This document shows, one piece after another, positions 1 through 6,285 of a DNA stretch of 9,662 nucleotides. Origin of the DNA: Litorimonas sp964425355 (GTDB lineage Bacteria; Pseudomonadota; Alphaproteobacteria; Caulobacterales; Maricaulaceae); assembly GCA_964425355.1 (NCBI GenBank), contig CAYRMO010000104.1, positions 1 to 9,662 of the forward strand, read 5' to 3'. Within the stretch, counting starts at the first letter, position 1. Every line of letters starts with the position of its first letter. The position numbers were made by a program, and so were the translations under genes. The notes under the pieces were generated by a model. That model was not told the origin of the DNA. It saw nothing but the letters and a program-made list of their open reading frames with translations, and searched no databases.

Positions 1-1
1 T

Positions 2-772
2 GGCTGCGCACTCGGTGAGGCTGCAGAAGGCATTACGGAATCTGATGTATCTATTGAAACACCGGACGGAACGACAGATGCATTTTTTGCCCATCCTTCA
101 AAAGGCGCTCATGCAGCCGTCTTGATTTGGCCTGACATTGTTAGCTTGCGCCCGGCCTTTAAAATGATGGCAAAACGCTTGGCGGCCGATGGGTATGCAG
201 CGCTCGTCATAAATCCCTATTACCGCCAGGCCAAGGCGCCATTCGTGGAGCCTGGACAGAACTTTCGTGACCCCGGGGTTCGCGAAAAAATTATTCCCTT
301 TGCCCGAAGCTTATCACAAGAGACAACGCGAACAGATGCGCGCGCCTTTGTGGATTGGTTGGATAAGCAAGCGGCTGTGGATACGTCTAAAGGTATTGGA
401 ACAACGGGCTATTGTATGGGCGGCCCCATGACGATGCTCGCAGCACATGAGAGAAATGACCGGATACGCGCCGGCGCAAGCTTTCATGGAGGCGGCCTGG
501 CGACCGACCGCGAAAATAGCCCTCATCTCTTGATCCCTGAAATGAACGCCGACTATCTGATCGCGATTGCAGATAATGATGATGAACGCGATCCACAAAG
601 CAAAGTAACACTACGTGAGGCCTTTGATGCGACAGATAATGAGGCTGAGATCGAAGTCTATGAAGGCGCTCAACATGGCTGGTGCCCACCGGATAGTGCC
701 GTCTATGACGAAGTCGCAGCCAATAAAGCCTGGGCTAGAAAACTGGTTTTGTTTGAAAAAGCCCTGAGCTAG
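2..772 (+). CDS. Dienelactone hydrolase family protein, 5' partial
   Basis: The reading frame is open from base 2, so the gene starts left of the window; 256 residues are visible. It is an alpha/beta hydrolase of the dienelactone hydrolase family, which hydrolyses lactones or esters. The nucleophile motif GYCMGG has its cysteine at codon 413-415, in place of the usual serine of other alpha/beta hydrolases. The likely acid is the first Asp of the segment IADNDDERD, and the likely histidine is in EGAQHGW, about 31 residues before the end. The glutamate of the classical family motif near the N-terminal third appears to be Asp, in IWPDI. The visible part begins GCALGEAAEG before the domain starts; this may be the end of a lipoprotein or Tat signal, but the start is missing. 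The true substrate cannot be told. The first TTG in view (122) is internal to the domain and is not a credible start. Confidence 0.88.
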   Translation, partial: GCALGEAAEGITESDVSIETPDGTTDAFFAHPSKGAHAAVLIWPDIVSLRPAFKMMAKRLAADGYAALVINPYYRQAKAPFVEPGQNFRDPGVREKIIPFARSLSQETTRTDARAFVDWLDKQAAVDTSKGIGTTGYCMGGPMTMLAAHERNDRIRAGASFHGGGLATDRENSPHLLIPEMNADYLIAIADNDDERDPQSKVTLREAFDATDNEAEIEVYEGAQHGWCPPDSAVYDEVAANKAWARKLVLFEKALS

Positions 773-875
773 TGCATTTTGCGACCAGCTAAACCCAAAC
801 ATGCCTCAGAAAATGGGCAAAAAGTGCATTTTGCGATCAGTTAAACCCAAGCATGCCTCAGAAAATGGGCAAATA
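772..875. repeat. Two-copy tandem repeat, 52-bp unit
   Basis: Copy 1 is 772-823 and copy 2 is 824-875. Aligned by eye they differ at four of 52 positions. Each starts GTGCATTTTGCGA and ends CTCAGAAAATGGGCAAA. The first copy overlaps the last base of the hydrolase stop codon. Copy 2 supplies the left arm of the terminator hairpin that follows, so copy 1 carries a spare arm without a partner. It looks like a recent local duplication in the 3' end of the transcript. No coding potential was seen. Confidence 0.9.
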
Positions 876-901
876 GAGCCCAATTTCTGAGTCTAATTTT
901 T
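857..901 (+). terminator. Rho-independent terminator of the hydrolase gene
   Basis: CTCAGAAAATGGGC (857-870) pairs with GCCCAATTTCTGAG (878-891) over 14 bp with one A-A mismatch and a 7-nt loop. A T-rich tract ending in TTTTT at 897-901 follows on the plus strand. It lies between convergent genes, so the hairpin may also slow transcripts from the thiolase side, but no T-tract exists on the minus strand. Confidence 0.7.
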
Positions 902-912
902 CGCAAATTGCA

Positions 913-2094
913 TTAATCCCGTTTAAGACAAACGGCCGTGGCTTCGCCGCCGCCAATGCAAAGTGAAGCCACGCCTGTTTTCGAGTCGCGTTTTTCCATC
1001 TCTGCGATCAGGGTCGCCATGATACGAGCCCCCGAGGCGCCAATTGGGTGACCCAAGACGCAGCCGCCGCCATTCACATTGACAATCTCATGATCCAGCC
1101 CAAGCTCCTGCATGGCGATCATAGGTACGACAGCAAAGGCTTCATTGATTTCCCAGAGATCGACATCCTCAGCGCTCCAATCCGCCTTATCAAGGGCCTT
1201 TTGGATAGCTTTAACCGGTGCCGTGGTGAAATAGGCAGGCTCATGCGCATGAGCCGCATGCGATACAATTTCTGCCAGAACTTTATGGCCGCCTTTTTCA
1301 GCATCGCTCCGTCGCATCAGAACAAGAGCGGCAGCCCCATCATTAATTGAAGACGCATTGGCGGCCGTGACTGTTCCGTCTTTGCTAAAGACTGGGCGTA
1401 AGGCTGGTATTTTCTCAGGACGGGCATTGGACGGACCTTCATCCTTATCAATGACAATCTCGCCCTTGCGGCTTTTGACCGTGACCGGGGTAAGTTCACG
1501 ATCAAACTTACCTTCGGCCTCTGCCGCCTGGGCACGACGTACAGACTCGATCGCATAAGCATCTTGCTGCTCACGCGTAAATTGATATTCAGACGCAATC
1601 ATATCGGCAAAGACGCCCATAGCGCCGCCCTCATAGGCATCTGTGAGCCCATCATACATCATTGAGTCTACCACCTGCTGATTTCCCATACGCATACCAC
1701 CACGGGCTTTAGGTAAGAGATATGGCGCAATGGTCATATTCTCCATACCGCCAGCGACAGCCACATCGATTGATCCAGCTTTAATGGCATCATGCGCCAT
1801 AATCGCGGCCTGCATACCTGACCCGCACATCTTATTAATGGTTGTGGCTTCTGCAGAAAGCGGAAGGTTCGCACCAAGGGCCGCTTGGCGTGCCGGGGCC
1901 TGACCTTGTCCGGCGGGTAGGACACAGCCCATAACCACTTGATCGACATCGCTGCCTTCAATTTTTGCCTCAGACATGGCGGCCTTGATGGCTGTCGCGC
2001 CAAGCTCAGGCGCGGGGACCGCGGAAAAAGCACCCTGAAATGCCCCCATCGGGGTACGGGCTAAACCAATAATTACAACAGGATCAGTAGACAT
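913..2094 (-). CDS. Acetyl-CoA C-acetyltransferase (thiolase)
   Basis: A 393-residue thiolase, the usual full length. It joins two acetyl-CoA into acetoacetyl-CoA, or runs the reverse reaction, and feeds polyhydroxybutyrate, ketone-body or fatty-acid metabolism. The acyl-accepting cysteine is Cys90 in NKMCGSGMQ. NEAF is at 317-320, His349 lies in GHPIGASGAR, and the second catalytic cysteine is Cys379 in CIGGGEA, so all catalytic elements are intact. The N-terminal VIIGLARTPMGAF is typical of the family. The start ATG is preceded by AAGG about 8 nt upstream. No reductase (phaB) or CoA transferase lies beside it, so the pathway (AtoB, PhaA or degradative type) cannot be chosen from context. 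The 120 bp upstream, before the membrane-protein gene, show no convincing promoter. Confidence 0.95.
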   Translation of the reverse strand: MSTDPVVIIGLARTPMGAFQGAFSAVPAPELGATAIKAAMSEAKIEGSDVDQVVMGCVLPAGQGQAPARQAALGANLPLSAEATTINKMCGSGMQAAIMAHDAIKAGSIDVAVAGGMENMTIAPYLLPKARGGMRMGNQQVVDSMMYDGLTDAYEGGAMGVFADMIASEYQFTREQQDAYAIESVRRAQAAEAEGKFDRELTPVTVKSRKGEIVIDKDEGPSNARPEKIPALRPVFSKDGTVTAANASSINDGAAALVLMRRSDAEKGGHKVLAEIVSHAAHAHEPAYFTTAPVKAIQKALDKADWSAEDVDLWEINEAFAVVPMIAMQELGLDHEIVNVNGGGCVLGHPIGASGARIMATLIAEMEKRDSKTGVASLCIGGGEATAVCLKRD

Positions 2095-2214
2095 AGATGG
2101 ACCTTAAAAAAACAGAGCTTACTATAAAATGAGAGATGCACAAACTCTATATCAAGTTTGACCGCTCTACAGAAAAACTTACCCCGACATGTCTTGTTTC
2201 CGGGCGGGGAACCG

Positions 2215-2409
2215 TTATTCGGGCGAATCTTTTGTGGCGGCTTCCGCTTCCGCACGACGCTTCGCAGTTAATGCGGCGCGCTTTCTGGCAATATCAGCAC
2301 GTTTTTTGTCAGAGAACGACTCTTTAGGCCCAGTACCGAGCGTAAGAAACAGGACAATTGTCACAACCGCCAATATAGCAATCACGATATACATTGTCTG
2401 GTCTGTCAT
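2215..2409 (-). CDS. Small single-pass membrane protein, unknown function
   Basis: A 64-residue protein with one hydrophobic helix at about residues 7-24 and a short Gly/Pro turn (GTGPKE), followed by a charged tail of about 35 residues rich in Lys, Arg and Ala (DKKRADIARKRAALTAKRR) that probably forms a cytoplasmic or surface-lying helix. The start is well supported: AGGA lies 5 nt before the ATG. The composition, a clean membrane segment followed by an amphipathic helix, argues that the ORF is real. No family is recognised. It lies downstream of the dodecin gene, with a 77-bp gap containing a GC-rich hairpin, and upstream of the thiolase. It may be co-transcribed with either, but no functional link is evident. 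Confidence 0.65.
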   Translation of the reverse strand: MTDQTMYIVIAILAVVTIVLFLTLGTGPKESFSDKKRADIARKRAALTAKRRAEAEAATKDSPE

Positions 2410-2440
2410 ATTATCCTCAATTCGTAGACCTGTTTAACGA

Positions 2441-2460
2441 GGCCGCTAAACACCGCGGCC
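2441..2460 (-). terminator. GC-rich hairpin after dodecin, possible weak terminator
   Basis: GGCCGC and GCGGCC form a perfect 6-bp stem around an 8-nt loop, between the dodecin stop and the membrane-protein start. There is no T-tract on either strand, so termination would be weak; it may instead act as an attenuator or RNA-stability element. Confidence 0.3.
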
Positions 2461-2486
2461 CCGACTTACTTATAATCGAGCAGAGA

Positions 2487-2690
2487 TCAATCTCCGACTT
2501 CAAACGTAATTTTCACATTAACGCGATATTTGTCGATTTCATTGTTTTTGATCGCGGTTGTCATTTCGTTCACATAGGCGGACCGAATGTTCTTTACAGT
2601 TTTACTCGTGCGCTTCACCGCAACTTCGATCGCATCTTCGAAACTTTTGTCGCTTTCGCTCAAGACTTCAATTGTTTTCATAACGGCCAT
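2487..2690 (-). CDS. Dodecin family flavin-binding protein
   Basis: A 67-residue protein matching dodecins, small beta-alpha-beta-beta proteins that form hollow dodecamers storing flavin or flavin-related cofactors. Supporting segments are KTIEVLSESDKSFEDAIEVAV (strand 1 and helix), KTVKNIRS, and the final strands EYRVNVKITFEV-like (DKYRVNVKITFEVGD). The start chosen is ATG at 2690: GGAG lies 7 nt upstream of it, while the in-frame GTG at 2696 sits only one base from the same GGAG. In well-studied dodecins a Trp follows the KT(L/M)RxLD segment and stacks on the flavin; by eye alignment that position here is Ser37 (IRSAYV). Many proteobacterial dodecins seem to share this variation, so flavin binding is likely altered rather than ruled out. 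It probably has its own promoter downstream of mnmA. Confidence 0.9.
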   Translation of the reverse strand: MAVMKTIEVLSESDKSFEDAIEVAVKRTSKTVKNIRSAYVNEMTTAIKNNEIDKYRVNVKITFEVGD

Positions 2691-2722
2691 AACCACACTC
2701 CATATTTAAGTTAAAAGACAGC

Positions 2723-2750
2723 GATATACCAAATTTGGCGACAATGCCAA
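2723..2750 (-). promoter_or_regulatory. Candidate promoter for dodecin
   Basis: On the minus strand, TTGGCA (2745-2750) and TATATC (2723-2728) are separated by 16 bp, a plausible sigma-70 pair about 30 nt before the dodecin start. The -35 region also forms the small inverted repeat TTGGC/GCCAA. Match by eye only. Confidence 0.35.
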
Positions 2751-2774
2751 CGGATGAAACGAAAAGGGGTAAAT

Positions 2775-3929
2775 TTATCCTGTACGAGCAATCCAGCCGC
2801 CGCCAAGGGTACGGGCTGCATCTTGCCTATCCTCGTAAAAAACACAGGCCTGACCCGGAGAGAGGCCAAGGTCAGGTTTATCAAGGATAACGACGATATC
2901 TTTGTCTATCACTTTAAACTTGGCCAATGCAGGCGGTCGTGTCGAGCGAACCTTTACGCGGATTTCAAGCCCATCTAGCTGTGACCCGAAAATACCCTCG
3001 CCCAACCAATTTATGTCTTCTAACCATAAGGTATCGCGTTCTAAGGCTGATCTTGGACCGACAATCACGTGACGGCTTTGCGCATCAATACCCACAACAA
3101 ATAAAGGTTCAGTTCCGGTATCATCACCAAGTCCCAGCCCGCGTCTTTGGCCAATTGTATAATACATGACGCCGCGATGTTGCCCAAGAACACGACCATC
3201 CAGATCAACAATGTCGCCAGCTTTCGCAGCTTCGGGTCTTATTTTCTCAATCACATCCGTATATTTTCCGGTCGGGACAAAGCAGATATCCTGGCTATCG
3301 GGCTTGGTCGCCACATTAAGCCCAAACTCCACAGCCAATTTCCGGGTCTCAGATTTATCGAGGTGCCCAAGCGGAAACCTTAGAAACTCTAATTGCTCGC
3401 GTGTGGTTGCAAAAAGGAAATAAGATTGATCCTTGCCACCATCTTGCGCGCGGTGAAGCTCGGGCCCGTTAGGACCATCAATCCGTTGAATATAATGCCC
3501 CGTTGCCATGCAATCTGCACCCAGATCTTTAGCTACTTGCAAAAGATCTTTGAATTTCACCGTCTGATTACACCTTACACAGGGAATGGGCGTCGCGCCT
3601 TTCAAATAGGTGTCTGCAAAATCTTCAATGACCTGTTCCCGAAATTGGCTTTCATAATCCAAAACGTAATGCGGAAAGCTCATGAGATCAGCAACGCGCT
3701 TGGCATCATATATATCTTGCCCCGCACAACACGCTTTGGCCTTCTTAATGGCTTCGCCATGATCGTAAAGCTGGAGCGTTACACCGATAACATCATAGCC
3801 TTGTTTGGATAACATGGCTGCGCAGACAGATGAATCTACGCCACCGCTCATCGCCACAACAACGCGTGTTTCGTGCTCCGGCTTGTCAAACCCCAGAGAA
3901 TTTTGGGCTATTTTCGGCGGTTGATCCAT
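2775..3929 (-). CDS. mnmA: tRNA-specific 2-thiouridylase MnmA
   Basis: A 384-residue enzyme that puts sulfur on U34 of the Lys, Glu and Gln tRNAs in the cytoplasm, taking sulfur from a relay started by a cysteine desulfurase. The PP-loop SGGVDSS at 28-34 binds ATP and adenylates the uridine. Catalytic Cys120 lies in PCVRCNQTVKF and the partner Cys216 in DSQDICFVP; both match the known pair in E. coli MnmA. ATGHY (142-146), KDQSYFL (166-172) and YYTIGQRRGLGLG (256-268) are family signatures. The C-terminal beta-barrel ends with SPGQACVFYEDRQ and LGGGWI. The start is ATG at 3929 with a weak GGA 6 nt upstream; the first 20 residues are an extension before the PP-loop, as often seen in alphaproteobacteria. 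The gene is divergent from sciP and looks intact. Confidence 0.97.
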   Translation of the reverse strand: MDQPPKIAQNSLGFDKPEHETRVVVAMSGGVDSSVCAAMLSKQGYDVIGVTLQLYDHGEAIKKAKACCAGQDIYDAKRVADLMSFPHYVLDYESQFREQVIEDFADTYLKGATPIPCVRCNQTVKFKDLLQVAKDLGADCMATGHYIQRIDGPNGPELHRAQDGGKDQSYFLFATTREQLEFLRFPLGHLDKSETRKLAVEFGLNVATKPDSQDICFVPTGKYTDVIEKIRPEAAKAGDIVDLDGRVLGQHRGVMYYTIGQRRGLGLGDDTGTEPLFVVGIDAQSRHVIVGPRSALERDTLWLEDINWLGEGIFGSQLDGLEIRVKVRSTRPPALAKFKVIDKDIVVILDKPDLGLSPGQACVFYEDRQDAARTLGGGWIARTG

Positions 3930-3965
3930 TGTTTTCCAAAAACTTCAGTTTTTTTTCAAAGATAT

Positions 3966-3996
3966 TTCCTAGCACATAAGAGCGCTATTGTACCAA
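3966..3996 (-). promoter_or_regulatory. Candidate housekeeping promoter for mnmA
   Basis: On the minus strand TTGGTA (3991-3996) is followed after 17 bp by GCTAGGAA (3966-3973), which resembles the Caulobacter-type -10 element GCTANAWC. Transcription would begin roughly 30 nt before the mnmA start codon. Confidence 0.45.
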
Positions 3997-4031
3997 GTCG
4001 ATACAGAAAATGGACAGCTCAATGTGAAAAA

Positions 4032-4093
4032 GACTCAATAGAATCAATACGGTGCCGATTCATATAAACCTTTATTAACGATATTCCCGATTC
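4032..4093. promoter_or_regulatory. Cluster of four GANTC (CcrM) methylation sites
   Basis: GACTC at 4032-4036, GAATC at 4041-4045, GATTC at 4057-4061 and GATTC at 4089-4093. By hand count the other 9.6 kb hold only 19 more, fewer than the roughly 38 expected by chance, and none occurs between 4094 and 6827. CcrM methylates this motif in alphaproteobacteria, and hemimethylation after replication fork passage modulates cell-cycle promoters. The cluster lies upstream of sciP and about 40-100 bp behind the mnmA promoter, so it may serve sciP. Confidence 0.6.
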
Positions 4094-4145
4094 TATTAAC
4101 CTTCGTAAACACTTGTATCTTAACGATTTTTCCAACTTTTCTTAA
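4075..4145 (+). promoter_or_regulatory. Array of TTAA half-sites upstream of sciP, possible CtrA sites
   Basis: TTAA(C) occurs at 4075, 4096, 4120 and 4142, with start-to-start distances of 21, 24 and 22 bp, close to two helix turns. The classical CtrA box is TTAA-N7-TTAA; none of these pairs fits exactly, and the best near-match is TTAACCTTCGTAAAC (4096-4110). sciP is a known CtrA target in Caulobacter. The leader downstream also has two small inverted repeats, CCTAC/GTAGG (4166-4181) and GGATA/TATCC (4180-4197). No clear -10 element was found. The rest of the 3930-4224 region holds only the mnmA promoter and the GANTC sites. Confidence 0.4.
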
Positions 4146-4224
4146 ACTTTTTTTAGGAGCTTCTCCCTACATATGGGTAGGATAAAAACAACTATCCAAG
4201 GTGGATGGATTTCATAACGGGCAT

Positions 4225-4503
4225 ATGAGCATGCAAGAGCGTAGAGTAAAAAGAGAGAATGTCGTGATTGGGCCAGAAGGCACACCATTGACATTGGCAG
4301 ATTTGCCGAAACCTAACACTGTGCGTTGGGTCATCCGCCGCAAAGCCGAGGTTGTTGCGGCTGTACGAGGTGGATTATTGACATTAGATGCCGCGCTAGA
4401 CCGTTACGGGTTATCAGCTGAAGAGTTCATGTCTTGGCAGCGCAGCATTGAGAGCCACGGCATTGCTGGTCTCAGAACAACACGAGTTCAACAATATAGA
4501 TAG
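4225..4503 (+). CDS. sciP: CtrA inhibitor SciP (DUF1153 family)
   Basis: A 92-residue helix-turn-helix protein of the SciP/DUF1153 family. In Caulobacter SciP represses CtrA-activated promoters in G1, by contact with CtrA and with DNA. Diagnostic segments are GPEGTPLTLADLP (16-28), NTVRWVIRRKAEVVAAVRGG (31-50), and a C-terminal region with WQRSIESHGIAGLR (71-84) and RVQQYR at the end. The length matches the family (about 90). ATG at 4225 is chosen because the family normally begins a few residues before the basic stretch; an in-frame GTG at 4201 and ATG at 4231 are alternatives, and none has a strong ribosome binding site. It is single-gene, closed by two terminators. Its presence 3.8 kb from ctrA, with GANTC and TTAA sites in front, fits cell-cycle control. 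Confidence 0.93.
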   Translation: MSMQERRVKRENVVIGPEGTPLTLADLPKPNTVRWVIRRKAEVVAAVRGGLLTLDAALDRYGLSAEEFMSWQRSIESHGIAGLRTTRVQQYR

Positions 4504-4528
4504 GTCTCACGCAAAACGAGACTTTTTT
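4504..4528 (+). terminator. sciP terminator 1
   Basis: Directly after the sciP stop, GTCTC (4504-4508) and GAGAC (4518-4522) form a 5-bp stem with a 9-nt loop followed by TTTTTT (4523-4528). Confidence 0.7.
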
Positions 4529-4530
4529 GC

Positions 4531-4558
4531 AAGCCGCTCCTGATAGGGCGGTTTTTTT
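4531..4558 (+). terminator. sciP terminator 2, tandem
   Basis: AAGCCGCTC (4531-4539) pairs with GGGCGG plus TTT (4546-4554), with G-U pairs tolerated; the loop is about 6 nt and the run of seven Ts is at 4552-4558. It is stronger than the first hairpin. Two terminators in 55 bp isolate sciP from the next gene. Confidence 0.85.
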
Positions 4559-4766
4559 CTTGCCACAAAAGTGTCGTCACAACGAAGACATGTGATTTTA
4601 CCATTTCTAGCCTATTGCGGTCACACGCATTCACCCATGAGATATCCGACCCATATTTGAAAAAATCACCCTGCTAGGTGAGAGAAATCCCGGCAAATAT
4701 ACGATCTATAGAAGCGGAAGCTAACCAAAGATTACCGCAATCCTTATTCCCTATTTACCAAACCTA
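4559..4766. other. Intergenic stretch, no gene seen
   Basis: No ORF with a ribosome binding site and no RNA gene was recognised. The only structure noted is a short inverted repeat, TCACC/GGTGA (4666-4681), of uncertain meaning. Confidence 0.5.
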
Positions 4767-4798
4767 TTGGCAAAGCCTTAGGCCGTAACTGCTATCAA
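4767..4798 (+). promoter_or_regulatory. Candidate promoter of the MinD-like gene
   Basis: TTGGCA (4767-4772), 17-bp spacer, TGCTAT (4790-4795). GCTATCAA at 4791-4798 also resembles the Caulobacter-type -10 element GCTANAWC. The start codon is about 55 nt beyond the -10 element. Confidence 0.5.
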
Positions 4799-4851
4799 AC
4801 ACCCATTAGAGGGCAAAAGCCCCGCATATTTTTGGTGAAGGAGCGGATGCC

Positions 4852-5556
4852 ATGGCGTCCCAGGATAGGTATTCAAGATATCAAACGGAGCGTTACGAAC
4901 CTGCTTGTCGTCTTGTAAGCTTGTTTTCAGCAAGCGGGTCGCCTGAGGATCTCCGCAAAATTGCTGTTAAACTTGGGCGCAAAGCCGCCAGCTATGGGGA
5001 AACAGTCCTGGTTCTTGACGGTGGGGACGGGGCCCTGCTGAAAGAGGCTGGGATCATTGCCGCCCGCACGCTCGCCGATATTGCAACTGGAACTGCCCAG
5101 CTACATGACGCCCTATATGTTACGTCTAATGAGCATTTTACAGCGACGTCAGTCGGCGATCAAACACTTGAAGACGCATTAGGTCTATTGGCAACCCTTT
5201 CACTCTCTTATGATTGGGTCATTGTCGTTCCCGAAGCGGGGTGTACAACGACGCATATTCGTCTGGCAATGGCATCAGATGTGAGTTTGATCTCTTATGA
5301 TACGGATAGTGATGGGTTCATGCGCGCTTATTGGATGATGGATGCCATTCGATCCCGCATGCCAGATTTCGATAGTTTGGTCTTATCAACAGGTGAGAAA
5401 TGCGATGCCGTAGAAACCGCATTAATGCTGAATGATACGGTGCGCGATCATCTTGGGGCCCCTCCCACCTACGCAGGACATGCGGATGACCTTCATATTG
5501 AGGCGCGCCTCCTAACGAAATTTAGAGCTTTGGCGACGAAATTCGCGGTCGCTTAG
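4852..5556 (+). CDS. MinD/FlhG-like protein without a Walker A lysine, probable pseudo-ATPase
   Basis: A 234-residue soluble protein whose layout follows the MinD/ParA/FlhG (MotR) deviant P-loop ATPases, though the catalytic motifs have decayed. First strand and loop: LVSLFSASGSPEDLRKIA (21-38), where the family has GKGGVGKT. Second strand: TVLVLDGGDG (51-60), in place of the LLDxDLG segment. Then LADIATGTAQLHDAL (74-88), like the FlhG segment before the substrate loop, YDWVIVVPEAG (120-130) in place of the switch II DTGAG, and ASDVSLISYDTDSDGFMRAYWMMDAI (141-166), which matches the ADEVLVVTTPE...AYALIK region. GAAGGAG lies 8 nt before ATG. It sits alone, between sciP and the EF-hand gene. 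FlhG-like proteins set flagellum number; with sciP, a FliJ-like gene and ctrA nearby, a flagellar or polarity role is possible but inferred. A plain hypothetical protein with a coincidental fold is the alternative. Confidence 0.7.
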   Translation: MASQDRYSRYQTERYEPACRLVSLFSASGSPEDLRKIAVKLGRKAASYGETVLVLDGGDGALLKEAGIIAARTLADIATGTAQLHDALYVTSNEHFTATSVGDQTLEDALGLLATLSLSYDWVIVVPEAGCTTTHIRLAMASDVSLISYDTDSDGFMRAYWMMDAIRSRMPDFDSLVLSTGEKCDAVETALMLNDTVRDHLGAPPTYAGHADDLHIEARLLTKFRALATKFAVA

Positions 5557-5641
5557 GCTCGAACATAAAAAAATCATTATTTTCGAAGGATTTCTTTGGC
5601 TAATTCGTGTGTGAGTGTAGAGACCACTATGGAGAACTCCT

Positions 5642-6280
5642 ATGAAACGAATTCTTTTAGCCACAGCGATTGTTGGATTATCAGCAACAGCGCTTTTTGC
5701 TGCCACGCCTAAAGCTGATCTAAACGCTGATGGGCAAGTCACAAAAGATGAATTTACATCGATTGCCACTGAGAATTTCAGAAATGCAGATCTAAATGGT
5801 GATAACGTCCTCTCTGAAGACGAAGTCAAAGCCATGAAAACTGCGCGCCGTGACGCGCATAAAGATGCGCGCTTTGATAAAGTCGACACGAATGGCGACG
5901 GCGTCTTAACACGCGAAGAAATAGACGCTGCGGGAAATCAAAGACAAGAAAAGCGATCCGAACGACGTGGCACCAGAAAAGCTGAAATGCTTGAACGGTT
6001 TGATACAAATGTCGATGGCGAACTGAGCGATATTGAACGAGAAGCTGCACGTGCCGAGATTAAAGAAAAGTTCGGCAAACGGCGCGGCAAAGGTAAGCGC
6101 GGCAAAAGAGCCGATCGCCCAAAGCCTGATGCCAATGGAGACGGATTTATCAGCTTTGATGAACATATGGCCGTTACCGAGCTTTTATTTTCTCGCCTGG
6201 ATGCCAATCAAGATGGCGTATTGACCAAGGGTGAAGGTAAAAAGCGTGGCGGTAAAAAGGGAAAGAAGCGCGGCTTCTAA
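5642..6280 (+). CDS. Secreted EF-hand protein with six calcium-binding loops
   Basis: A 212-residue protein. Residues 1-20 are a Sec signal peptide (MKRILLATAIVGLSATALFA), probably cut after the LFA or FAA site. Six 12-residue EF-hand loops follow, all starting with Asp and ending with Glu: 26-37, 50-61, 82-93, 121-132, 163-174 and 187-198; the typical pattern is D-x-N-x-D-G. Loops 1 and 2, and loops 5 and 6, are spaced like paired EF-hands; loops 3 and 4 are less closely paired. Between loops 4 and 5 and at the C-terminus lie very basic stretches (KRRGKGKRGKR, 146-156; KKRGGKKGKKRGF, 200-212), which could bind nucleic acid, lipopolysaccharide or a partner. Such proteins usually act in the periplasm or at the surface as calcium buffers or sensors. 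GGAG at 5631-5634 lies 7 nt before the ATG. It heads an operon with an ECF sigma factor (5 nt gap) and a membrane protein. Confidence 0.9.
   Translation: MKRILLATAIVGLSATALFAATPKADLNADGQVTKDEFTSIATENFRNADLNGDNVLSEDEVKAMKTARRDAHKDARFDKVDTNGDGVLTREEIDAAGNQRQEKRSERRGTRKAEMLERFDTNVDGELSDIEREAARAEIKEKFGKRRGKGKRGKRADRPKPDANGDGFISFDEHMAVTELLFSRLDANQDGVLTKGEGKKRGGKKGKKRGF
6264..6278 (+). promoter_or_regulatory. Hairpin at the EF-hand/ECF sigma junction
   Basis: AGAAGC (6264-6269) and GCTTCT (6273-6278) form a perfect 6-bp stem with a 3-nt loop that runs up to the EF-hand stop codon, 7 nt before the TTG start of the sigma gene. It occupies the zone where a ribosome binding site would lie, so it may limit sigma translation or make it depend on ribosomes arriving from the upstream gene. 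Confidence 0.4.
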
Positions 6281-6285
6281 GCAAA

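Noticed and set aside
772..875. CRISPR-like array
   Set aside because: Only two adjacent copies with no spacer between them and no cas gene; it is a tandem duplication.
1048..1350. 100-residue plus-strand ORF within the thiolase gene
   Set aside because: Antisense shadow of a conserved thiolase C-terminal half; no independent start signal.
3393..3812. 139-residue plus-strand ORF inside mnmA
   Set aside because: It lies wholly antisense to the well-supported mnmA, has no ribosome binding site and has a composition typical of a shadow frame.
4201..4224. GTG at 4201 as the sciP start
   Set aside because: It would add eight residues not typical of the family and has no ribosome binding site; it cannot be fully excluded.
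5512..5889. 125-residue minus-strand ORF across the EF-hand gene start
   Set aside because: It overlaps the signal peptide and EF-hand loops of a clearly real gene on the other strand; Ser/Arg-rich shadow translation.
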